Assembly (NCBI RefSeq): GCF_006716765.1
Contig: NZ_VFPO01000001.1
Coordinates: 5,766,001-5,830,000 of the forward strand
Direction of reading: 5' to 3'
DNA from: Actinomadura hallensis
Lineage (GTDB): Bacteria; Actinomycetota; Actinomycetes; Streptosporangiales; Streptosporangiaceae
Length of the DNA: 64,000 nt
A program made the position numbers and the translations under genes. The notes beneath the pieces were generated by a model. That model was not told the DNA's origin and searched no databases. It worked only from the letters and a program-made list of their open reading frames with translations. This document shows positions 22,580 to 30,954 of the stretch, piece after piece. The first letter of the stretch is position 1, and every line of letters begins with the position of its first letter.

Positions 22580-23887
22580 TCAGTCCTCTCCGCCCCCGCC
22601 GTGCCACTTCTCCATGTGCGCGGCGTGGGTGCCCAGGTAGGCCCCGGGTTTGAAGAAGCGGTCGTAGAAGTCGAGGTCCAGATGGTGCGCCTGGACGTAG
22701 TTCATGATGAACAGGGTCGGCACCGTGCCGGGGAACTTGCCGAACGTGTCCAGGACATACTGCGCCTGGAGCGCGACGCACGCCTTGAACTCGTCGCTGT
22801 GGACCTGGGCGCTTCCCCGAACACCGGGGCTGTCGGTCCACGCACCGGGGGTGTCGGGATGGAACGGCCCGCCCGGCCCGAACTTGCGGTCGGCGAAGGC
22901 CTCCACGGCCGCCGCCATGTCGCGGTAGTGGGGCGGGCAGTAAGCCTCGAAGACCCCTTCCCTGCCGGTGGGGTTGGGCGTCGGCCAGCGCTCGTCCTCG
23001 TCGTAGCGGAAGCCGAGACCGGGCACCTCCGGGTCGCCCGACGCGCCGAGCATGCAGAAACGGTCGATCCCGTCGAACATCCAGCCGCCGAGCCCCATCG
23101 CCTGGAGCATCAGCATGCCCGCGTAGCAGGCGGTGGCGAGTTCCGCGGTGGCCTCGGTCAGCGCGTACTGCTCGATGAACGTGAGCGGGAACGGCTCCTC
23201 GACGTCGACCAGGCCGCGGAACTCCTCAAGCCCGGGGATCTCGCGGCCGTTGACGTCGTCGTACATCCCGTAGCCGTTCTGCACCAGGAAGCAGAAAATC
23301 GCGAGCAGGTGCTGGGCGATGTCCGCGACCGGGATGACGAGCAGCGAGCCGGGAACGTTGACGCACCAGGTGTTGTGCCCCTCCAGGTACGGCTCCCGCC
23401 GGGGCAGGTAGAGCCGCTCGGCGGAGAGCCGTCGCAGGCGCTCCCGGTGGCGCTCGACCATCAGCTCCGCCGTGACCGTCTCGGTGGACGGGTCGACGAG
23501 CGCGCCGGCGTCACGGGTGGGGAAGAAGTACACGCCCGAATCGTCGGTGAAGAACAGCTCGGCGGTATGGAACCCGGCCGCGGAGGGGAACGTCCGCCCG
23601 GCGGCGGCACCGGAGTAGTTCGAGACGTGGGGCGCGTACCGGGCGTGCCGCGTGATCGAGTAGTGCCAGCCCGTCGTCCCGCCCATCGCGCTCAGCACGA
23701 GCATCCGTTCCAGCTCCGTGAGCGGGAGCGGCTCATGCCCGGAGCGGTAGGCGAGCGGGCCGTCGGGGATCTCGCCGCCCAGCGCGAAACGCCGGGAGCG
23801 ACGGCCGAACAACGCCTCCACCAGTGGGAAGGCCGCCAGCTCCCGAAGCGCTTCCACCTCGGTGGCCGTCGGTTGCGTAGGACTCAT
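22580..23887 (-). CDS. Uncharacterised protein, nitroreductase/SagB-like
   Basis: 435 residues; the ATG at 23,887 has GGGGAGG six bases upstream. I do not recognise a named family. The N-terminus GRRSRRFALGGEIPDGPLAY followed by TELERMLVLSAMGGTTGW resembles SagB/nitroreductase openings, and RTFPSAAGFHTAELFFTDDS is reminiscent of the FMN-binding PSAG region. Later ATACYAGMLMLQAMGLGGWM matches the helix that packs on flavin in that fold. The remaining half has conserved-looking W/Y/H-rich stretches (YVQAHHLDLDFYDRFF) and no membrane segment. A flavin oxidoreductase is a fair guess only. It is isolated, on the opposite strand to its neighbours, next to a duplicated locus. Confidence 0.6.
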   Translation of the reverse strand: MSPTQPTATEVEALRELAAFPLVEALFGRRSRRFALGGEIPDGPLAYRSGHEPLPLTELERMLVLSAMGGTTGWHYSITRHARYAPHVSNYSGAAAGRTFPSAAGFHTAELFFTDDSGVYFFPTRDAGALVDPSTETVTAELMVERHRERLRRLSAERLYLPRREPYLEGHNTWCVNVPGSLLVIPVADIAQHLLAIFCFLVQNGYGMYDDVNGREIPGLEEFRGLVDVEEPFPLTFIEQYALTEATAELATACYAGMLMLQAMGLGGWMFDGIDRFCMLGASGDPEVPGLGFRYDEDERWPTPNPTGREGVFEAYCPPHYRDMAAAVEAFADRKFGPGGPFHPDTPGAWTDSPGVRGSAQVHSDEFKACVALQAQYVLDTFGKFPGTVPTLFIMNYVQAHHLDLDFYDRFFKPGAYLGTHAAHMEKWHGGGGED

Positions 23888-24128
23888 CAGGCCCCTCCCC
23901 GGTGATCTGTCAGAACCCTCCGCCGGGGACCTGCCCCCTGACCCCGCCGACACACCACCGCCCCCGACCCCAAGGCCACGGTCACACCCTTCACCGGCCC
24001 GGATCCGGACCATGGATTCTGACTATCCCGACTGCTACGATCAACGCCCGTTTAGCCCTTCCCCCTTTTACCGGCCTTCGAGCATTGACTACGGGAGCGT
24101 TTCAGCGTGCCCGAAAAAGGCCAATGGC

Positions 24129-24605
24129 ATGATGCACATAGTGTTCGGGCGCGTAAGGCCTGTGACCGCGAAGCAACGCAGGTTCTACTTGTGGTTGGAG
24201 TTCGGGCGTTACCTTTCTTGCGCGGCCGTATCGGCGTACTTTCTCTGGGAAGCCGCTGCGTCGGGCCCAGTTCCTAGGGAGTTCGTATCGGTCCTTGTCG
24301 CGACCACGGCGGCGGTGCCGGCTTCGGCGTGCTCGCTGTGCGCCGTCCTGCTGGCCTTGCGAGACCGGGAGCCCCGCCTCGCGCTCCGCGCTGCCCTCGT
24401 CGTCTGGTGCACCGGGATCTTCGCGACGGTGCTCACCGTTCTCGCAGTCGCCGCGAGCACCAAAGACACCCTGGTGTTCTTGACCGCCCTCTTCACCATC
24501 CCTCCCCTGGTCTTCGCAAAGCCGCCGTCTACCAGGGCGAGGGCTGGCCTCTTCCCTCCTCTCTGGAAGCCATCCTCCAGGCGCGGCCGGCGCCCTCCCC
24601 AATGA
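24129..24605 (+). CDS. Small membrane protein, paralog 1
   Basis: 158 residues from the first of two adjacent ATGs. A basic start FGRVRPVTAKQRRFYLWLEF is followed by four hydrophobic segments: about 27-45, 54-78, 86-111 and 116-133. The last 27 residues are arginine/proline-rich and are encoded by copy C of the dispersed repeat, so the original stop has probably been lost. No known domain. The gene 480 bp downstream begins with nearly the same sequence. Confidence 0.55.
   Translation: MMHIVFGRVRPVTAKQRRFYLWLEFGRYLSCAAVSAYFLWEAAASGPVPREFVSVLVATTAAVPASACSLCAVLLALRDREPRLALRAALVVWCTGIFATVLTVLAVAASTKDTLVFLTALFTIPPLVFAKPPSTRARAGLFPPLWKPSSRRGRRPPQ
24531..24582. repeat. Dispersed ~45-bp repeat, copy C
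   Basis: Contains GCGAGGGCTGGCCTCTTCC and CTCTGGAAGCCATCCTCC, matching copies A and B near galK. It encodes the unusual tail of small membrane protein paralog 1. Confidence 0.65.
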
Positions 24606-24614
24606 GGACGCCAC

Positions 24615-24863
24615 ATGTCCCTGTTCGGGCGCGTAAGGCCTGTGACCGCGAAGCAGCGCAGGATCTTCCTGTGGGTGGAGTTCGGGCGTTATCTGTCTTG
24701 CGCGGCCATGGCGGCGGGCATTCTCGGTCTCGCCGCCGCTGACCCGGACTCGGTTCCGAGGGCGGTCGTGCCGGGCCTCGTCGCGGCCGCGGCGGCGGTG
24801 CCGTGCTCGGCGGCAGGTCTGAGCCCGCTCGGCGCCTTGCCGGAACGGCGCGGCGCGCGGTGA
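24615..24863 (+). CDS. Small membrane protein, paralog 2 (shortened copy)
   Basis: 82 residues. Its first 70 align without gaps to paralog 1 after the initiator: FGRVRPVTAKQRR, then LWVEFGRYLSCAA. The 34 bases at 24,622-24,655 are identical to 24,142-24,175. Only two hydrophobic segments remain; the third and fourth seen in paralog 1 are missing and the frame ends GALPERRGAR. Either a truncated duplicate or a naturally two-helix partner. Start ATG has GAGG upstream. Confidence 0.5.
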   Translation: MSLFGRVRPVTAKQRRIFLWVEFGRYLSCAAMAAGILGLAAADPDSVPRAVVPGLVAAAAAVPCSAAGLSPLGALPERRGAR

Positions 24864-24910
24864 CGGTGAACGCCGTGTCCCCCCGGAACCGCGGCCGCGC
24901 GTTGGCAGGG

Positions 24911-25750
24911 TCAGGTGCGGGCGATCCTGCGGGGGAAGGTCGCGGCGATCAGCCAGACGGTGAGGGTGAGCAGGCCCGCGCACCACGCTAGGGCGGTCCA
25001 CAGTTCGGAGCCCGGCGTCCCGCCGTTCAGGAGCGCGCGGGAGGTGTCGATGACGGGCGTCATCGGCTGGTGCTCGGCGATCGGACGCAGCCAGGCGGGC
25101 ATGGTCTCCACGCGTGCGAAGCCGCTGGATACGTAGGGCAGGAAGAGCAGGACGAAGCCGTAGCCGCCGGCGGCCTCGGCCGAGCCCGCCACCATCCCGA
25201 TCAACGCGAACACGCAGGTGATCACCAGGATCCACAGCGCGATGACCCCGACGGCGCCGAGGAACTGCGGGACGGTCGCGGCCGTGCGGAAGCCGAGGGC
25301 GAAGCCCACGACGAGGACCACGGCGGTGGCCAGCAGGTTGCGCACCATCGACGACACGGCGTGCCCCAGCAGCACCGTCGCGGACGGGAACGGCATGGTG
25401 CGCAGCCGGTTCATGAACCCGGTGGTCATGTCGTTGCTCACCACGACGGCGGTGTAGGAGGCGCCGAACCCCGCCGCGATCAGGGCGACCGCCGGCAGGA
25501 CGAAGGCCAGGTACGCCTCGCGGGCCCCGGCCGCGCCGCCGGACCCGACGTTCATGGCGCCGCCGAGGACGTAGGTGAAGATCAGCATGAGCATGACGGG
25601 CAGGACGACCGCCATCAGCAGCGACTCGCCGTCCCGGAAGGAGTGCTTCAGGCTGCGGGCGGTGAAGACGCGCAGGCCGGTGAGGAGTCCCGCGCCGCGG
25701 GCCGGAGGGTGCGGCGGCGCGACGGTCATGGTCGTGGAGGACGCGGTCAT
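24911..25750 (-). CDS. ABC-2 type exporter permease (DrrB-like)
   Basis: 279 residues, six membrane spans. The family marks are FTARSLKHSFRDGESLLMAV VLP at the N-terminus, FVLPAVALIAAGFGASYTAV, SNDMTTGFMNRLRTMPFPS and VSSGFARVETMPAWLRPIAE HQPMTP. It is the membrane half of a daunorubicin-resistance-type exporter and forms a homodimer with the ATPase encoded upstream, with which it overlaps by ATGA. Likely efflux of a lipophilic drug or lipid. Repressed, I infer, by the divergent TetR regulator. Confidence 0.92.
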   Translation of the reverse strand: MTASSTTMTVAPPHPPARGAGLLTGLRVFTARSLKHSFRDGESLLMAVVLPVMLMLIFTYVLGGAMNVGSGGAAGAREAYLAFVLPAVALIAAGFGASYTAVVVSNDMTTGFMNRLRTMPFPSATVLLGHAVSSMVRNLLATAVVLVVGFALGFRTAATVPQFLGAVGVIALWILVITCVFALIGMVAGSAEAAGGYGFVLLFLPYVSSGFARVETMPAWLRPIAEHQPMTPVIDTSRALLNGGTPGSELWTALAWCAGLLTLTVWLIAATFPRRIART

Positions 25751-26625
25751 GCCGCCTCCCTTCCGGTGAGCTGGAGGAAGACCTCGTCCAGGGTGGGCCT
25801 GCGGACCGTGACCTGGACGTCGGGCCGTTCGGAGGCGAGGTCGGCGAGACGGCGGGAGACCTCCAGGGCCGAGCCTCGGGTGGCGATCTCCTGCACGACC
25901 CTGCCGTGGCGGTCGTGGAGCTGGATGGTGGAGCCGCCGACGCGTTCTTTGAGCTGGGAGGCGGTCCCGTCGGCGACGATGCGCCCGCCGTTCAGGACCA
26001 TGATCCGGTCGGCGAGGACGTCGGCCTCCTCCAGGTACTGGGTGGTGAGGAAGACCGAGGTGCCGTCCGCGGCCAGGGCGGTGATCTCGTCCCACAGCGT
26101 CTGGCGGCTGCGGGTGTCCAGCCCGGTGGTCGGCTCGTCGAGGAAGATCAGCCTCGGCCGCGCGATGAGGCCGACCGCGATGTCGAGCTTGCGGCGCATG
26201 CCGCCGGAGTAGGAGCCCGCGGGCCGGCCCGCCGCCGCGGTCAGCTCGAAGCGTTCGAGCAGGTCGGCGGCGCGGGCGGCGGTGTCGCGCCGGGAGAGGC
26301 CGAACAGCCGCCCCATCATGTGCAGGTTCTCGGCGCCGGTGAGCCGTTCGTCCACGGCGGCGTACTGGCCGGTCAGGGAGATCAGGCCCTGGAGCCTCCT
26401 CCTGTCGCGGCGGACGTCCAGGCCGAGGACGCGGGCGGACCCGGAGTCGAACGGCGTCAGCGTGGACAGGATGTTGACCAGGGTGGTCTTGCCCGCGCCG
26501 TTGGGGCCGAGCAGCGCGTGGACGCCCGGCGGGAGCGTCAGGTCGAGGCTTTTCAGGACCTCGTGACCCCCGAAGCCCTTGGTGAGCCCGCGGAGCTCGA
26601 TCAGCGGTGGATCTGTGTATGCCAT
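25747..26625 (-). CDS. ABC exporter ATP-binding protein (DrrA-like)
   Basis: 292 residues. Walker A LLGPNGAGKTTLVNILSTL, signature YSGGMRRKLDIAVGLI, Walker B RLIFLDEPTTGLD, switch LTTQYLEEADVLADRIMVL, and the C-terminal DrrA domain (EVSRRLADLASERPDVQVTV RRP). The ATG at 26,625 lies immediately beside an inverted repeat shared with the divergent TetR gene. It energises the DrrB-like permease encoded next. Confidence 0.93.
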   Translation of the reverse strand: MAYTDPPLIELRGLTKGFGGHEVLKSLDLTLPPGVHALLGPNGAGKTTLVNILSTLTPFDSGSARVLGLDVRRDRRRLQGLISLTGQYAAVDERLTGAENLHMMGRLFGLSRRDTAARAADLLERFELTAAAGRPAGSYSGGMRRKLDIAVGLIARPRLIFLDEPTTGLDTRSRQTLWDEITALAADGTSVFLTTQYLEEADVLADRIMVLNGGRIVADGTASQLKERVGGSTIQLHDRHGRVVQEIATRGSALEVSRRLADLASERPDVQVTVRRPTLDEVFLQLTGREAA

Positions 26626-26650
26626 ATACTGAGTATTACATAAACAGTAT
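26626..26650. promoter_or_regulatory. Probable TetR operator between exporter and regulator
   Basis: ATACTG and CAGTAT form six-base arms 13 bp apart; AT-rich internal sequence GTATTACATAAA contrasts with the GC-rich surroundings and probably contains the exporter -10 region. It abuts the ATPase start codon, so the exporter message is leaderless or nearly so and the repressor would cover the start site. Confidence 0.6.
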
Positions 26651-26710
26651 GTCTCGCACACAGTTGAGTCGGCGGCTCCGCCGCGAGCGGGAGCTGAGAA
26701 CATCGAGCAC

Positions 26711-27466
26711 ATGGCAGACACGACCGGGACCGGGCTACCGCAGGCCCTCGCGATCGCCTGGGGCCTGCAGGAGGAGCCGCAGCGCGGCCCCGCGCGCGGG
26801 CTGACCCACGCGCGGATCGTCGCCGCCGCCATCGAGATCGCCGACGCCGAGGGCCTCGGCGCCGTCACGATGCAGGCGGTGGCGAAGTCCCTCGGCTTCA
26901 CCACGATGTCGCTCTACCGGTACGTCTCCGGCAAGGAGGACCTCGTGCGCCTCATGCAGGACGCCGCGCTGACCTCCGCGGACACGGTCGAGCTGCCGGA
27001 CGACTGGCGCGAGGCGCTCCGGACGTGGGCGGGCATGATCCGCGACGCCTACCGCGCCCACCCCTGGGTGCTGGAGATCCCGCGCGGGCAGCTGTCCGTC
27101 CTGATGCCCGCCTCGGTCCGGGCCGCCGACCTCGGGCTGGCCGCGTTGTCGGGCCTCGACCTCGCCGACGACGAGAAGATCGCCGCGATCCTGCTGATCT
27201 CCCAGCACGTCGTCTCGATGGTCGAGCTGGAGCGCTCCCTCGCCGCCGAGGGCGGCCCCGTCGTCACGCCGGAGGGCGCGGAGGCGCTGCGCGAGGTCGT
27301 CACCGCCGAGCGCTACCCCCACCTCGCCCCCGTCATGACGCGCGGCGGGTACATCGCCGCCGGCGAGGGCGTGGAGCCGGAGAGCGTGGACGACGAGTAC
27401 GAGTTCGGCCTCGACATGCTCATCGCCGGGCTCGAGTCCCTCGCACGGCGCCGCGGAGCCGCCTAG
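26711..27466 (+). CDS. TetR/AcrR family repressor
   Basis: 251 residues. An N-terminal extension of about 30 residues precedes the HTH: HARIVAAAIEIADAEGLGAV TMQAVAKSLGFTTMSLYRYV SGKEDLVRLM. The ligand domain is of the TetR_C type (REALRTWAGMIRDAYRAHPW VLEIPRG), common in regulators next to DrrAB-like exporters. Transcribed divergently from the exporter, with an inverted repeat between them; it most likely represses the exporter until a drug-like ligand binds. Confidence 0.9.
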   Translation: MADTTGTGLPQALAIAWGLQEEPQRGPARGLTHARIVAAAIEIADAEGLGAVTMQAVAKSLGFTTMSLYRYVSGKEDLVRLMQDAALTSADTVELPDDWREALRTWAGMIRDAYRAHPWVLEIPRGQLSVLMPASVRAADLGLAALSGLDLADDEKIAAILLISQHVVSMVELERSLAAEGGPVVTPEGAEALREVVTAERYPHLAPVMTRGGYIAAGEGVEPESVDDEYEFGLDMLIAGLESLARRRGAA

Positions 27467-27538
27467 GCCGTGGCTCGTGCCGGAGCCCGTCGCACGTGCC
27501 TGCACGGGCCGGCTCACGGCCTCTCCCCGCGAACGAAA

Positions 27539-27571
27539 GAGCCCCGGGCCCGCCGCGCGGACCCGGGGCTC
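27539..27571 (-). terminator. Terminator of mdh
   Basis: GAGCCCCGGG and CCCGGGGCTC are perfect ten-base arms. On the minus strand the stem is followed by TTTCGTTCG, a short T-rich tract, and it lies 22 bases after the mdh stop. It may also serve the convergent TetR gene. Confidence 0.75.
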
Positions 27572-27592
27572 CTCGATCAGAGGATCAGAAGA

Positions 27593-28582
<990 letters not shown>

Positions 28583-28762
28583 GCCTTCTCTTCTCCTGCT
28601 GCTGTGTGCCTGAGCCCCGCCGCCGCGCGGGTTCTCTCGCCGTCGAGATATTCCGGGGCTCAGGTTATCGCGCGTCCCCTACCCGCCCTCGCCCAGGTGC
28701 ACCACCCGGCATGGCGGGATCCGCGCCGGACACGCGGAGGGCCGCCCCGGACGAATCCGGGA

Positions 28763-28852
28763 CGGCCCAGCCCCGCGTGCGCGGGGAGCACGGTGTGTCG
28801 CGGCCGACGAGCAACGCAAGGTCGGGACCACCCCCGCATGCACGGGGAGTAC
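28763..28852 (-). CRISPR. One-spacer CRISPR relic, type I-E-like repeats
   Basis: Two degenerate 29-bp repeats (28,763-28,791 and 28,824-28,852) flank a 32-bp spacer (28,792-28,823): exactly type I-E spacing. On the minus strand they contain CTCCCCGCGCACGCGGGG and CTCCCCGTGCATGCGGGG, the palindromic core of actinobacterial I-E repeats, and the second ends TGGTCCC like the consensus. The repeats differ at several bases, no third repeat is found 61 bp to either side, and no cas gene is in the window. It is a solitary relic in the mdh-icd gap. Confidence 0.65.
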
Positions 28853-28877
28853 ACGACCCGACACTAAAGCGAACCGC

Positions 28878-30095
28878 TTAGCCGTTGATCTTCTTCTGGA
28901 GGTTGGTGTCGAGGGCCTCCAGGAATTCCTGCGTCGTCAGATACGGCGTGTCCTTGCCGACCAACAGGGCCAGGTCCTTGGTCATCTGGCCGTTCTCGAC
29001 GGTTTCGATGCAGACCTGCTCCAGCTGCTGCGCGAAGTTGATGACCTCGGGCTGGTCGTCGAGCTTGCCCCGGTGCTCGAGGCCGCGGGTCCAGGCGAAG
29101 ATCGACGCGATGGGGTTGGTCGACGTCGGCTTGCCCTGCTGGTGCTGCCGGTAGTGCCGGGTCACCGTGCCGTGCGCGGCCTCGGCCTCGACGGTCTTGC
29201 CGTCGGGGGTCATGAGCACGGAGGTCATGAGGCCGAGGGAGCCGAAGCCCTGGGCGAGGGTGTCGGACTGGACGTCGCCGTCGTAGTTCTTGGCGGCCCA
29301 GACGAACCCGCCCTCCCACTTCAGCGCCGCCGCCACCATGTCGTCGATGAGGCGGTGCTCGTACTCCAGGCCCTTGGACTCGAACTCGGACTTGAACTCG
29401 GTCTCGTAGATCTCCTGGAAGATGTCCTTGAAGCGCCCGTCGTAGGCCTTCAGGATCGTGTTCTTCGTCGACATGTACAGCGGCATCTCGCGCTCCAGCG
29501 CGTACCGCATCGTCGCCCGCGCGAAGTCGCGGATCGAGTCGTCGAAGTTGTACATCCCCATCGCGACGCCGCCGCCGTTGAAGTCGGCGACCTCGAACTC
29601 CATCGGCTCGGAGCCGTCGGCGGGCGTGTAGGTGATCGTCACCTTGCCCGGGCCGGGGACGACGAAGTCGGTCGCCCGGTACTGGTCGCCGTGGGCGTGG
29701 CGGCCGATGATGATCGGCTTCGTCCAGCCGGGGACGAGCCGGGGGATGTTGGAGCAGATGATCGGCTCACGGAACACCACGCCGCCCAGGATGTTGCGGA
29801 TCGTCCCGTTCGGGGACCGCCACATCTTCTTGAGGCCGAACTCCTCGACGCGCGCCTCGTCGGGGGTGATGGTCGCGCACTTGACGCCGACGCCGTACTC
29901 ACGGATCGCGTTGGCCGCGTCGATCGTGACCTGGTCGTCCGTGGCGTCACGGTTCTCGATTCCCAGGTCGTAGTACTTCAGGTCGACATCGAGGTACGGC
30001 AGGATCAGCTGGTCCTTGATGAATTTCCAGATGATCCGGGTCATCTCGTCGCCGTCGAGTTCGACGACCGGGCCCGCTACTTTGATCTTGGGCAT
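28878..30095 (-). CDS. icd: Isocitrate dehydrogenase (NADP-dependent)
   Basis: 405 residues, the homodimeric eukaryote-like NADP-IDH. Motifs: VELDGDEMTRIIWKFIKDQL at the N-terminus, SPNGTIRNILGGVVFREPI for isocitrate binding, PIIIGRHAHGDQYRATDFVV, MGMYNFDDSI, STKNTILKAYDGRFKDIF and the NADP-binding EAAHGTVTRHYRQHQQG. It decarboxylates isocitrate to 2-oxoglutarate. AAAGGGA lies upstream of the ATG. Confidence 0.97.
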   Translation of the reverse strand: MPKIKVAGPVVELDGDEMTRIIWKFIKDQLILPYLDVDLKYYDLGIENRDATDDQVTIDAANAIREYGVGVKCATITPDEARVEEFGLKKMWRSPNGTIRNILGGVVFREPIICSNIPRLVPGWTKPIIIGRHAHGDQYRATDFVVPGPGKVTITYTPADGSEPMEFEVADFNGGGVAMGMYNFDDSIRDFARATMRYALEREMPLYMSTKNTILKAYDGRFKDIFQEIYETEFKSEFESKGLEYEHRLIDDMVAAALKWEGGFVWAAKNYDGDVQSDTLAQGFGSLGLMTSVLMTPDGKTVEAEAAHGTVTRHYRQHQQGKPTSTNPIASIFAWTRGLEHRGKLDDQPEVINFAQQLEQVCIETVENGQMTKDLALLVGKDTPYLTTQEFLEALDTNLQKKING

Positions 30096-30244
30096 GCTGT
30101 TGCTGTCCCTTTCCTACACCTGGCCAGCGGTGAGCCCTTGTCATCCTCGATGGGCGGCATGGCGGTGTCGGGCCGCCGGGGCACCCTGGACTAAAGGGAC
30201 TCGGTCCTTGTAAGGCTCAACTGGCAAGGCTAGCCGAGGCGACT

Positions 30245-30736
30245 TTAAGGTCTAGACCTGGCCCGGCCGTCCGGCGGCCCATGGCCCGTTTCACCTGGGA
30301 CGACGTGGGCTCCCGCCCCGCCGTCCCGGTGTCGGCCGATGACCAGCTTCACGGCGCGCGCCAGCAGGACGAGCAGGATCAGCACGCCGAACGCGCCCGC
30401 AAGGACGAGCCCCGTCTTGTGCATCGGCGGGATGCTCAGCGACACGAACGCGACCATCTCGCCGAGGATGACGAGCGTCCAGCAGTCGATGGACCGGCTG
30501 CGCACGGCGAGCGGGCCGAGCTGCGACTCCGGCAGCAGCAGCCGCGCGAGCGCCCCGACGAGCAGCGCGGCCGCGATCAGGCCGGACCCCTTGCGGAAGT
30601 AGTTGAACGCGCACAGCGTGAGGCCCGCGCCGACTCCGCTGAGCACGATCAGGTACGGCAGCTGTGCGAGCCGGCGCGGCGCGGCGCCCCCGTGGCGCGG
30701 CGCCCCGCGCCGCCGTCGGCGCACCTGGGTGCTCAT
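30245..30736 (-). CDS. DUF3017 membrane protein
   Basis: 163 residues from the ATG at 30,736; an in-frame ATG 14 codons upstream falls inside the promoter. Three hydrophobic segments: PYLIVLSGVGAGLTLCAF, LIAAALLVGALARLLLP and TGLVLAGAFGVLILLVLLA. The RKGSGLIAAALLVGALARLLLP block is the DUF3017 hallmark. In many actinobacteria it follows folD; here an FHA-HTH gene on the other strand lies between them. Function unknown. A strong promoter with a very short leader precedes it. Confidence 0.85.
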   Translation of the reverse strand: MSTQVRRRRRGAPRHGGAAPRRLAQLPYLIVLSGVGAGLTLCAFNYFRKGSGLIAAALLVGALARLLLPESQLGPLAVRSRSIDCWTLVILGEMVAFVSLSIPPMHKTGLVLAGAFGVLILLVLLARAVKLVIGRHRDGGAGAHVVPGETGHGPPDGRARSRP

Positions 30737-30745
30737 GGAGGTCAC

Positions 30746-30774
30746 GTTATAGGCATCCGGCGCCCGGCGCGCAA
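30746..30774 (-). promoter_or_regulatory. Promoter of the DUF3017 gene
   Basis: TTGCGC (30,774-30,769) and TATAAC (30,751-30,746) are separated by 17 bp. The -10 box ends nine bases before the ATG, so transcription would begin one to three bases before the gene. Confidence 0.65.
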
Positions 30775-30954
30775 TCACGGTGTCCGGGTTGTGCTCAGGA
30801 GCGGGAAACGTGGTGGGACGGGAGGGGCCAGAGCGATGTCCGAGAGGCCCGGATGCCCTGTGCCATCGGGCCTACTCGCCAGTAGGAGGGTGTGACGGGG
30901 ACGCACCCGGGTAACCCGGCAGACAGGGGTCGCTAACTAGCTGGGAGGACTGCC

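Noticed and set aside
28702..28730. A third CRISPR repeat one period before the first
   Set aside because: The expected position does not contain the CCCCGCG-N-CGCGGGG core or the repeat ends, so the relic has only two repeats.
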